40,892 bases of DNA from the NCBI GenBank assembly GCA_035565335.1, contig DATMSO010000049.1:1-40892 (forward strand). The letters are read 5' to 3'. Of this stretch, positions 33,848 through 40,892 are shown piece after piece. The stretch's first letter is position 1. The number at the start of each line of letters is the position of its first letter. This DNA is from Methylovorus sp035565335. Its GTDB lineage: Bacteria; Pseudomonadota; Gammaproteobacteria; Burkholderiales; Methylophilaceae. Under the pieces are notes generated by a model. The model was not told where the DNA came from and searched no databases. It worked only from the letters and a program-made list of their open reading frames with translations. The translations under genes were made by a program, and so were the position numbers.

Positions 33848-34513
33848 ATGCGACATCCAGATTCCGAAATCCTGCATATGCCATCCCGCCAGCTTCCTCT
33901 TGCCGTTGCCCTTATCGTCCTGCACTGCCTGGTGATCTCCGGCATTGCTCCATATGATCGCGCCACCTGGCTGATGGAAACCCTGCCGGTGATGATCGCC
34001 CTGCCCTTGCTGATAAAAACGTATCGCGCCTTCCGGCTGACTGACATGCTGTATGTACTGATCGGCCTGCATGCCCTGGTGCTCATCGTCGGCGGCGCGT
34101 ATACCTACGCCCGCGTGCCCGTCGGTTTTTACGTGCAGGATTGGTTTGCCCTGGCGCGCAACCCTTACGATAAACTGGGGCATCTGATGCAAGGCTTTGT
34201 CCCAGCATTGATCGCGCGCGAAATCCTGCTGCGCAAGCATTACCTTAGCAGCCGGCGCATGACGGCGTTTCTGTGTATCAGCATTGCACTTGCTATCAGC
34301 GCGACTTATGAGTTGATTGAATGGGGCGCTGCCGTGGCCATGGGCCAAGGTGCCGATGAGTTTCTCGGAACCCAGGGCGATGTGTGGGACACGCAATCAG
34401 ATATGCTGTGCGCGCTGATCGGGTCTATTCTGTCCTTATGGGGGCTTTCAAGATGGCATGACAGGCAGATGGAGGCGCTGGAGGCCAGGAAATCTCGCCA
34501 GACAAAGGAGTAG
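33848..34513 (+). CDS. DUF2238 / YjdF-family integral membrane protein
   Basis: A roughly 221-residue protein with about six hydrophobic segments. The motif block YDKLGHLMQGFVPALIAREILLR and the later SATYELIEWGAAVAMGQGADEFLGTQGDVWDTQSDM are characteristic of DUF2238. Conserved acidic and His residues lie within the membrane region, suggesting metal or proton handling, but the function is unknown. Start choices are 33848 (ATG, used here), 33878 (ATG) or 33821 (TTG); none has a good ribosome site. It is convergent with the HAD gene 24 bp away. Confidence 0.8.
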   Translation: MRHPDSEILHMPSRQLPLAVALIVLHCLVISGIAPYDRATWLMETLPVMIALPLLIKTYRAFRLTDMLYVLIGLHALVLIVGGAYTYARVPVGFYVQDWFALARNPYDKLGHLMQGFVPALIAREILLRKHYLSSRRMTAFLCISIALAISATYELIEWGAAVAMGQGADEFLGTQGDVWDTQSDMLCALIGSILSLWGLSRWHDRQMEALEARKSRQTKE

Positions 34514-34537
34514 CAGCCTAAACTTACGATCTGATGA

Positions 34538-35182
34538 TTATTGCGGGGCGATCGCTTCTGCCAGGGCTTGCGGCCGATCAAACCGTAACCAGTGCGGCTG
34601 CAAATCGCCCGCTGCCGGGTCCAGATACCCCCAGGTCACCATGGCGAAGGCCAGCTGACTGGCTTCTGCCGCCATACCGTCTTCCAGACGGTCCCCAATA
34701 TAAATGGTCTCACTTTTATCCATTCTGTGGGCCGCGACTATATTTCCCACCATGGCCGCCTTATTTGGTAAGGCAGGATGGAAATAATCCAGCGCATATA
34801 CTTCCTTGAAATAAGATTGCCAGCCCAGGTGTTGCAAAATACGACGTGTGGGGTAAATACGCTTGTTGGTGCCAATGTAAAGGCTATGATCACGCGCCAG
34901 TGCGGCCAGCATGGCTTCAATATCCGGGAATACCGTCGTCAGCTTATAACCTTCGCTGTCGTAATGCTGCTTGAACGCCTGAGCCAGCGCCGCCAGAGTA
35001 TCGGCGTCATCATGCCCGGCAATCAGCGACAGCGTCTGCATCAGCGGCGGGCCTATTAATTCCGGCGTCAGCGCCCGGGCCGGCGTGATGCCGTGCTGGC
35101 GGAAAGCTTCAGCAAAACTACCCAGTATGCTGCTGGACGAGTCGATCAATGTGCCATCAAGATCAAAAATAATATTTTTCAT
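34538..35182 (-). CDS. HAD-superfamily phosphatase (phosphoglycolate phosphatase-like)
   Basis: A 214-residue HAD hydrolase with an alpha-helical cap. Motif I is FDLDGTLIDSS (nucleophile Asp7, acid/base Asp9), motif II is the Thr of YIGTNKR, motif III Lys lies in LPNKAAMVGNIV, and motif IV is YIGDRLEDGMAA. It resembles Gph-type enzymes but the substrate cannot be fixed. It begins 21 bp after the radA stop and probably shares its transcript. Confidence 0.85.
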   Translation of the reverse strand: MKNIIFDLDGTLIDSSSSILGSFAEAFRQHGITPARALTPELIGPPLMQTLSLIAGHDDADTLAALAQAFKQHYDSEGYKLTTVFPDIEAMLAALARDHSLYIGTNKRIYPTRRILQHLGWQSYFKEVYALDYFHPALPNKAAMVGNIVAAHRMDKSETIYIGDRLEDGMAAEASQLAFAMVTWGYLDPAAGDLQPHWLRFDRPQALAEAIAPQ

Positions 35183-35203
35183 AGAGTTACATTGATTACT
35201 TCA

Positions 35204-36562
35204 TCAGATTTCTTTTATTTTCTGCAAGGCCTGATCCAGGCGTTCAACGGCAATGACCGTCAGATCCGCTATTGCTTGCTTGGGTGCATTCGCCTTGGGT
35301 ACGATGGCATGGGTAAAGCCCAGCTTGGCAGCTTCCTTCAGGCGCTCCTGCCCACGCTGCACAGGCCGCACTTCTCCAGCCAACCCTACCTCACCGAATA
35401 CAATAAGTTTGTTATGCAGTGGCTTGTTTTTTAATGAAGAAACAATTGCCAACAATACAGCAAGATCGACCGCCGGCTCGCTGATGCGCACCCCGCCGAC
35501 CGCATTGATAAAGACATCCTGATCAAAACAGGCGACCCCCGCATGGCGATGCAATACCGCCAGCAGCATCGCCAGACGATTCTGCTCCAGGCCCACGCAA
35601 AGCCGTTTGGGATTGGGCGCGTGCGCTTCATCGACCAGCGCCTGTATCTCAACCAGCAGCGGCCGCGAACCCTCCTGCGTCACAGTGATGCAGGAGCCCG
35701 CCACTTGCTCGGCATGATGCGAAAGAAACAGCGCCGATGGATTGCTAACTTCACGCAAGCCCTTCTCAGTCATGGCAAATACGCCCAGCTCATTCACTGC
35801 GCCAAAGCGGTTTTTAAATGCGCGTATCAGGCGGAAGCTGGAATTGGGATCGCCCTCGAAATACAGCACGGTATCGACGATATGCTCAAGCACGCGCGGA
35901 CCGGCCAGCGAACCTTCCTTGGTGACATGACCCACCAGAATCACCGTGATGCCCAATTGCTTGGCGACACGCGTTAGCTGCGCGGAACATTCGCGTACCT
36001 GGGCCACCGAGCCGGGGGCCGACTGCAAGGCTTCCGAGTAAATGGTCTGGATAGAGTCAATAACGGCAATATCCGGCTTGTGCGTCTGCAGGGTCGCCAG
36101 TATCTTTTCCAGCTGAATTTCAGCCAGAAGATCAATCGGTCCGGCATCCAGACCCAGGCGACGCGCACGCATGGCAATCTGCTGCGCAGACTCTTCGCCG
36201 CTGACGTAAATAGCTTTGCGCAGATGGCCAACATGGCACAGGGTCTGCAGCAACAACGTAGACTTGCCTATGCCGGGGTCGCCGCCAATGAGCACCACGC
36301 CGCCTGCCACCAGGCCGCCGCCCAGCACACGATCAAACTCACCAATGCCGGAAGGCTGGCGTGGCACCTCGGCTGCCTCGACTTCTGCCAGCTTCTGCAA
36401 GCCTGCGGTCTGGGCCAATGCGGCATACCGGTTCGCAGCAGGCGCTTCTGCAATGCTCTCCACCAGCGTATTCCAAGCCATGCAGCTCGGGCATTGCCCC
36501 TGCCATTTGGGCGAAGATGCACCGCACTCGGTACAGGTATAAACGGTTTTTGCTTTAGCCAT
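35204..36562 (-). CDS. radA: DNA repair protein RadA
   Basis: A 452-residue RecA-like helicase that drives branch migration in recombinational repair. The N-terminal zinc motif is CTECGASSPKWQGQCPSC (10-27). Walker A is GGDPGIGKSTLLL, and the RadA-specific KNRFGAVNELGVF follows. The C-terminal third is the Lon-protease-like domain. Its start overlaps the alr stop by 8 bp. Confidence 0.96.
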   Translation of the reverse strand: MAKAKTVYTCTECGASSPKWQGQCPSCMAWNTLVESIAEAPAANRYAALAQTAGLQKLAEVEAAEVPRQPSGIGEFDRVLGGGLVAGGVVLIGGDPGIGKSTLLLQTLCHVGHLRKAIYVSGEESAQQIAMRARRLGLDAGPIDLLAEIQLEKILATLQTHKPDIAVIDSIQTIYSEALQSAPGSVAQVRECSAQLTRVAKQLGITVILVGHVTKEGSLAGPRVLEHIVDTVLYFEGDPNSSFRLIRAFKNRFGAVNELGVFAMTEKGLREVSNPSALFLSHHAEQVAGSCITVTQEGSRPLLVEIQALVDEAHAPNPKRLCVGLEQNRLAMLLAVLHRHAGVACFDQDVFINAVGGVRISEPAVDLAVLLAIVSSLKNKPLHNKLIVFGEVGLAGEVRPVQRGQERLKEAAKLGFTHAIVPKANAPKQAIADLTVIAVERLDQALQKIKEI

Positions 36563-37625
36563 GCACCACCTTGAAATTTACCCGCGGCGTCACCGCACAC
36601 AGAAGCTCGTAACCTACCGTGCCGCAGGCTTCGGCGACGGCATCCACCGGCACCGTGGCGCCCCAGAGCTCGACCGGGCTGCCAATGCCAGCGGCAGGAA
36701 TATCCGTGATATCGATAAACAGCATATCCATGGAAACGCGACCCAGTGTCTTGCTGAGCTGTCCCGCCACGGCAATGGGTGTACCGCTGGGTGCATGACG
36801 CGGATAGCCATCGGCATAGCCGCAAGCAACCACGCCTACCCGGGTTTCGCGCTCGGCAACGAAGGTGGCGCCATAGCCCAAGGTTTCGCCGGCAGGCAAT
36901 GTCTGCACGGCAATCAGCTCCGATTGCAGTTGCATCACCGCTTGCAGGCCATAGTTTGCCGCCGCGACGGATTGCACCGGCGTTGCGCCATACAGCATAA
37001 TGCCCGGGCGCACCCAGTCCGCATGACTTTGAGGATGGCGCAGAATGGCGGCCGAGTTGGCCAACGATTTCGGGTAATCCAGCCCTTGGGCGCCCGCCTC
37101 AAACCGCTGCAAGGCAGTCGCGATGCCAGGCGCCTCATCGGCGGTGGCAAAGTGCGTCATCAAGGTAATGCTGCCGACCTGCGCGCAGGCCGCCAGCCTT
37201 GCCACGGCAGACGCGTAAGCCTGCGGCATAAACCCCAGACGGTTCATGCCGGTATTCATTTTGACAAAGACAGCGATGGGCACAGGCAGACGGGCCTGCT
37301 CCAGCATGACAATCTGGTGATCCGCATGCACGACGATAGAAACCCCGGCCTCTGCAGCAGCATTCAGCTCCGTGGGCTCAAATACACCCTCCAGCAGCAG
37401 CAATGTTTGCTGATAGCCTGCCGCACGCAGTTCTAGCGCCTCCTGTAGGCGCAAGACGGCAAAACCGTCAGCCTCCTTCAAGCCGCGTGCAACATTCACC
37501 AGACCATGCCCATAGCCATTGGCCTTGACCACGGCCATCGCACGCGCATGAGGCGCATAGTCACGAACGCGACGCAGATTATGCTGCAAGGCAGCAAGAT
37601 GAATAGTGGCGGTAATCGGACGCAT
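36555..37625 (-). CDS. alr: alanine racemase
   Basis: A 356-residue PLP enzyme converting L- to D-alanine for peptidoglycan. The PLP lysine is Lys34 in AVVKANGYGHG, and the second catalytic Tyr is in TLGYGATFVAER. The C-terminal beta domain (GSPVELWGATVPVDAVAEACGTVGYELLC) is complete. Gene order dnaB-alr-radA is a common betaproteobacterial one. Confidence 0.96.
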   Translation of the reverse strand: MRPITATIHLAALQHNLRRVRDYAPHARAMAVVKANGYGHGLVNVARGLKEADGFAVLRLQEALELRAAGYQQTLLLLEGVFEPTELNAAAEAGVSIVVHADHQIVMLEQARLPVPIAVFVKMNTGMNRLGFMPQAYASAVARLAACAQVGSITLMTHFATADEAPGIATALQRFEAGAQGLDYPKSLANSAAILRHPQSHADWVRPGIMLYGATPVQSVAAANYGLQAVMQLQSELIAVQTLPAGETLGYGATFVAERETRVGVVACGYADGYPRHAPSGTPIAVAGQLSKTLGRVSMDMLFIDITDIPAAGIGSPVELWGATVPVDAVAEACGTVGYELLCAVTPRVNFKVVHG

Positions 37626-37639
37626 GGGAACGGGCGAAA

Positions 37640-39022
37640 TCAGTATTCGTCCTGGAATGAGCTTCCAGAGACGTGATTTTCGAATCGCGTGAATTGGCCC
37701 ATGAAGGTAAGGCGCACGCGGCCAATCGGACCGTTACGCTGCTTGGCGATAATGATTTCTGCGGTGCCCTTGTCTTGCGAGTCCGGGTTATAGACCTCAT
37801 CGCGATAGATGAACAGAATCAAGTCGGCATCCTGCTCAATAGCGCCGGATTCACGCAAGTCAGACATCACGGGGCGTTTGTCCGTGCGCTGCTCCAGGCC
37901 GCGGTTAAGTTGTGACAAAGCCACCACCGGCACATCCAGCTCTTTGGCCAAGGCCTTGAGTGAGCGAGAGATTTCCGAAATTTCCGTCGCCCGGTTTTCG
38001 CTCTGGCGGCCTGCCGCGCCTGTCATCAGCTGCAAATAGTCAACCACAATCAGGCCCAGCTTGCCGGTCTGGCGATGCAGACGCCGTGCACGCGCCCGCA
38101 CCTCGAAGGAGCTCAAGCCCGCACCTTCGTCAATAAATACGGGGGCATCATTCAACTTGCCCAAAGCCGTAGTCAGGCGGACCCAGTCTTCATCTTCCAG
38201 GTTACCGTTACGCATGCGATGCTGATCCAGGCGCCCTACCGAACCAATCATACGGGCAGCAAGCTGTGTGGCCGCCATTTCCATGGAGAATACGGCCACC
38301 GGCAGTCGGGTTTCCAGCGCCACATTTTCGGCAATATTCAATGAAAAAGCGGTTTTACCCATGGATGGGCGACCCGCCACAATAATCAGGTCACCAGGCT
38401 GGAAGCCGGAAGTACGTTCGTCCAGATCGCTAAAGCCTGTGGGAACGCCAGTGACGCCCCCCTGATTTTCGCGCTGGTAGAGGTAATCAATGCGGTCAGC
38501 CACTTTGGGCAGTATGGTTTTCATGTCCAGAAAACCCTGCGAGGTTTTACGCCCGCCTTCGGCTATCTGGAATATCTTGGCTTCGGCTTCATCCAGCAGT
38601 TGCTGGGCATCGCGCCCTTGCGGGTTATATGCACTCTCGGCAATGCCAGAGCCCACTTCCACCAGCTTGCGCATGACGGCACGCTCATGCACGATTTCGG
38701 CATAGCGGCGGATGTTTGCAGCAGTGGGCGTGTTCTGGGCCAGCGCGCCCAGATAGGCAATGCCGCCAACTCCGGAAAGCTCGGCAGAGTTTTCCAGCGA
38801 CTCGGCCACGGTCACGATATCTGCCGGTCTGTTACGCTCGATCAGACGGGCGATGTGCTCAAAAATGAGCCGGTGATCGTGGCGATAGAAATCGGCGGGG
38901 CCAAGCAGGTCGGCAATGCGGTCTATCGCCTCGTTTTCGAGCAGCAAGCCGCCCAGGACGGATTGCTCGGCTTCAACCGAATGCGGGGGAAGTTTCAGGG
39001 ATTCAAGAATATCGTCAGCCAT
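37640..39022 (-). CDS. dnaB: replicative DNA helicase DnaB
   Basis: A 460-residue hexameric helicase. The N-terminal domain begins at LKLPPHSVEAEQSVLGGLL, Walker A is GRPSMGKTAF, and LIVVDYLQLMTG and the PVVALSQLNRGLEQR block follow; the end RNGPIGRVRLTF matches E. coli DnaB. There is no intein. The ATG at 39022 has no Shine-Dalgarno, but a perfect extended -10 ends only 5 nt upstream, raising a leaderless transcript. Alternatively it is co-transcribed with metC and read through. Confidence 0.96.
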   Translation of the reverse strand: MADDILESLKLPPHSVEAEQSVLGGLLLENEAIDRIADLLGPADFYRHDHRLIFEHIARLIERNRPADIVTVAESLENSAELSGVGGIAYLGALAQNTPTAANIRRYAEIVHERAVMRKLVEVGSGIAESAYNPQGRDAQQLLDEAEAKIFQIAEGGRKTSQGFLDMKTILPKVADRIDYLYQRENQGGVTGVPTGFSDLDERTSGFQPGDLIIVAGRPSMGKTAFSLNIAENVALETRLPVAVFSMEMAATQLAARMIGSVGRLDQHRMRNGNLEDEDWVRLTTALGKLNDAPVFIDEGAGLSSFEVRARARRLHRQTGKLGLIVVDYLQLMTGAAGRQSENRATEISEISRSLKALAKELDVPVVALSQLNRGLEQRTDKRPVMSDLRESGAIEQDADLILFIYRDEVYNPDSQDKGTAEIIIAKQRNGPIGRVRLTFMGQFTRFENHVSGSSFQDEY

Positions 39023-39027
39023 GCCGC

Positions 39028-39036
39028 ATTATAACA
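39028..39036 (-). promoter_or_regulatory. extended -10 immediately before dnaB
   Basis: TGTTATAAT on the minus strand is a perfect TGn plus TATAAT. Only 5 nt separate it from the dnaB ATG, so a start at or next to the A of ATG is expected. No good -35 at 16-18 bp. Confidence 0.5.
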
Positions 39037-39068
39037 AGCGCGGCCAGCGCAACGCGTGAAAATCACGC

Positions 39069-40265
39069 CTATGTTTTTAGATTAATAGCGTGCTGATTCA
39101 TGGTCAGTGCCAATGCCTGTTCTACATCGGCCATCAGGTCGTCAATATCCTCCAGGCCCACATAAAAACGTACCAGCCCCCCACTCTGCGGGTAGCGGTC
39201 TCGCACGTCATACGGGATCGCCAGGCTGACCGCCCCACCCCAGCTGTAGCCGATATGAAATAGCGTCAGCGCCTCAACAAAACGATCTATGCTGGCCTGG
39301 GGAATATGCGGCTCGAACAACACCGAAAACAGACTGGCGGCGCCGGTGAAATCGCGCTGCCAGATGGCATGGCCCGGGCAACTTGGCAACGCCGGATGCA
39401 ATACGCGCTCGATGCCGGGTTGCGATGCCAGCCAGGTGGCCAGCTTGCGCGCCGCCATATCCTGCGACTGATACCGCAGGCGGTAATGCGGCAAGCTGCG
39501 CAAAACCAGCTGGCAATCTTCCGGGCTGACGCCCAACCCAAGCTGCATATGCGTTTCCAGCAAGCGCTCATACAAGGCATCGTCATCGGTACTGACGCTG
39601 CCCATCATCACATCACTGCCGCCGGACTGGTATTTGGTCAACGCCTGCATGCCAATATCAGCCCCCAGCGCAAACACGTTCTGGGCAATTCCGGCAGACC
39701 AGGTGGCATCGGCGGCCACCAGCACTCCGCGCGCATGCGCAAGCTCCGCCAGCTGCTTGAGGTCTGCGACCTCCATGGTGACGGAACCCGGCGTTTCCAC
39801 CCAGAGCAATCGAGTATTGGCGGTAAAAGGCACCGCCTCGGGCTGCAAGGGGTCGTAAAAGTCGACTTCAATACCAAAACGGCTGGACAGCATACGCGCC
39901 AGGTCGGTACCCGGCTGATAGGCATTGCGCGGCAACAGCACACGCTCGCCACTTTTAAGCAACGCGAGGAAAACAAGGCTGACAGCCGACAGACCGGAAG
40001 GCAGTAACAGCGCGTGCTTCACCCCATCGATCAGGGCAAGCTTGCGCTCCAGGCGCCGCGTCGTGGGGGTGCCCAGCAATCCGTAGCTGTACTGAGTTTT
40101 GCTGCGCCAGTCGCGCTCACGCATGCTTTTGACATCAGGAAATACCACGGTAGATGCGCGGTCTACACTACCCACCAGACTGGAAAACACCGGACTTTCA
40201 CTCGCGCCCACGTGCAGTTCATCCGGTTGTAACAGTTCAGTCCAGAGGGAAGGCTTCTTTGTCAT
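39069..40265 (-). CDS. metC: cystathionine beta-lyase (Cys/Met metabolism PLP enzyme)
   Basis: A 398-residue fold-type I PLP enzyme. The PLP lysine is Lys211 in QALTKYQSGGSDVMMG. The QYSYGLLGTPTTRRLERKLA and VETPGSVTMEVADL blocks favour MetC-type cystathionine beta-lyase over the gamma-class enzymes. The product would be homocysteine for methionine synthesis. The ATG at 40265 (MTKKPSLWTELL) is preferred over an in-frame upstream start that would lengthen the N-terminus without similarity. It sits between rplI and dnaB, genes often neighbours in betaproteobacteria. Confidence 0.88.
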   Translation of the reverse strand: MTKKPSLWTELLQPDELHVGASESPVFSSLVGSVDRASTVVFPDVKSMRERDWRSKTQYSYGLLGTPTTRRLERKLALIDGVKHALLLPSGLSAVSLVFLALLKSGERVLLPRNAYQPGTDLARMLSSRFGIEVDFYDPLQPEAVPFTANTRLLWVETPGSVTMEVADLKQLAELAHARGVLVAADATWSAGIAQNVFALGADIGMQALTKYQSGGSDVMMGSVSTDDDALYERLLETHMQLGLGVSPEDCQLVLRSLPHYRLRYQSQDMAARKLATWLASQPGIERVLHPALPSCPGHAIWQRDFTGAASLFSVLFEPHIPQASIDRFVEALTLFHIGYSWGGAVSLAIPYDVRDRYPQSGGLVRFYVGLEDIDDLMADVEQALALTMNQHAINLKT

Positions 40266-40341
40266 GCAAACACTCGTGAGATAAAGACCGTAAGCGGGCA
40301 AGTTTACCCGAATCAGTTTGATCAACCATGAAAATGGCCAT

Positions 40342-40372
40342 AAAAAAAGGCCACCCGAAGGCAGCCTTTTTT
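40342..40372 (-). terminator. terminator after rplI
   Basis: Minus-strand RNA forms a 10-bp stem with two G-U pairs and a UUCG tetraloop, followed by a U7-containing tract. It lies 21 bp beyond the rplI stop. The rest of the 128-bp gap to metC shows no clear promoter. Confidence 0.88.
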
Positions 40373-40393
40373 ACACGATCACGAAACCGGGAA

Positions 40394-40843
40394 TTAAGCT
40401 TCGCCAGTCACGGATACAGTGATATCAACAACCACATCGTGGTGCAGCGCAATGCTGACAGAGTGATCGCCAATGGTCTTCAGAGGACCGTTAGGCATAC
40501 GTACTTCAGCCTTGGCCACTTGCACGCCCTTGGCAGTCAGTGCTTCAGCGATGTCACCATTGGTAACAGAACCGAACAGACGGCCATCAACGCCAGCTTT
40601 CTGGCTAACAGCCAATACGTACTCAACCAGCGCTTCAGCACGCTTCTGGGCAGCAACCAGCAATTCAGCCTGTTGCTTTTCCAGCTCAGCACGGCGGGCA
40701 GCGAATTCAGCCTTGTTGGCTTCAGTAGCGCGCTTTGCCTTGCCTTGTGGGATCAGGAAGTTACGGCCGTAACCGTCTTTTACCTTAACGATGTCACCGA
40801 GGTTACCCAGGTTAACGACTTTTTCCAACAGAATAACTTGCAT
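40394..40843 (-). CDS. rplI: 50S ribosomal protein L9
   Basis: A 149-residue L9: MQVILLEKVVNLGNLGDIVKVKDGYGRNFLIP is the N-terminal rRNA-binding domain, followed by the long connecting helix (RATEANKAEFAARRAELEKQQAELL) and a C-terminal globular domain. Length is standard. AAGGGG is about 9 nt upstream of the ATG, and the rpsR end is 11 bp before it. Confidence 0.98.
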   Translation of the reverse strand: MQVILLEKVVNLGNLGDIVKVKDGYGRNFLIPQGKAKRATEANKAEFAARRAELEKQQAELLVAAQKRAEALVEYVLAVSQKAGVDGRLFGSVTNGDIAEALTAKGVQVAKAEVRMPNGPLKTIGDHSVSIALHHDVVVDITVSVTGEA

Positions 40844-40854
40844 GACGTATCCCC

Positions 40855-40892
40855 TTAGTGCTTATCGGTGTATGGCAGCAGCGCCAGGAAAC
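40855..40892 (-). CDS. rpsR: 30S ribosomal protein S18, C-terminal end (runs off window)
   Basis: The last 11 codons are readable, FLALLPYTDKH then TAA, which is the invariant S18 C-terminus (LLPYTD). Position just before rplI matches the conserved rpsF-(priB)-rpsR-rplI order; the rest lies outside the window. Confidence 0.9.
   Translation of the reverse strand, partial: FLALLPYTDKH

Overview
The window is a gene-dense (no gene-free gap above about 230 bp), core-genome segment of a betaproteobacterium. The gene order of the rpsB-to-rnhB run, the map-glnD pair, the squalene genes hpnCDE, a two-subunit pyruvate carboxylase and moderately high GC fit a methylotroph of the Methylophilaceae (Methylobacillus/Methylovorus type). 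That placement is inference from recalled gene content, not from a search. I see no prophage, insertion sequence, CRISPR array, toxin-antitoxin or defence island.

Layout. (1) 1-918, minus: yceD-rpmF-plsX (23S rRNA-linked DUF177, L32, phospholipid synthesis; plsX runs off the left edge). (2) 950-7152, plus: pyruvate carboxylase subunits A and B, a YceF-type Maf pyrophosphatase, a secreted DUF4139 protein and an RsmI-like methyltransferase. (3) 7149-21438, minus: rpsB-tsf-pyrH-frr-uppS-cdsA-dxr-rseP-bamA-skp-lpxD-fabZ-lpxA-lpxB-rnhB, joining translation, isoprenoid/undecaprenyl supply, phospholipid activation, outer-membrane protein assembly and lipid A synthesis. (4) 21664-26270, plus: map, glnD, dinB. 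(5) 26300-29031, minus: an SDR oxidoreductase, a small cupin with highly expressed codon use, tRNA-Ser(UGA), def and an MTIP-like phosphorylase. (6) 29164-33422, plus: hpnC-hpnD-hpnE (farnesyl-PP to squalene), a four-helix membrane protein and a YciK-like SDR. (7) 33450-34513: a small hypothetical gene (minus) and a DUF2238 membrane protein (plus). (8) 34538-40892, minus: rpsR (end only)-rplI, metC-like lyase, dnaB, alr, radA and a HAD phosphatase.

The most interesting material is at the regulatory scale. Divergent promoters with overlapping -10 boxes sit between yceD and pyruvate carboxylase (903-931). The yceD promoter places transcription start almost exactly on the start codon, and dnaB and possibly hpnC look similar, suggesting leaderless mRNAs. 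Two stem-loops, one with an eight-G run, precede pyrH. A run of TTG starts occurs in the envelope operon (uppS, dxr, skp). At the protein level, the YciK-like SDR has His where the catalytic Tyr should be. A pentanucleotide repeat lies at the start of hpnE. No clearly novel multi-gene system was found.
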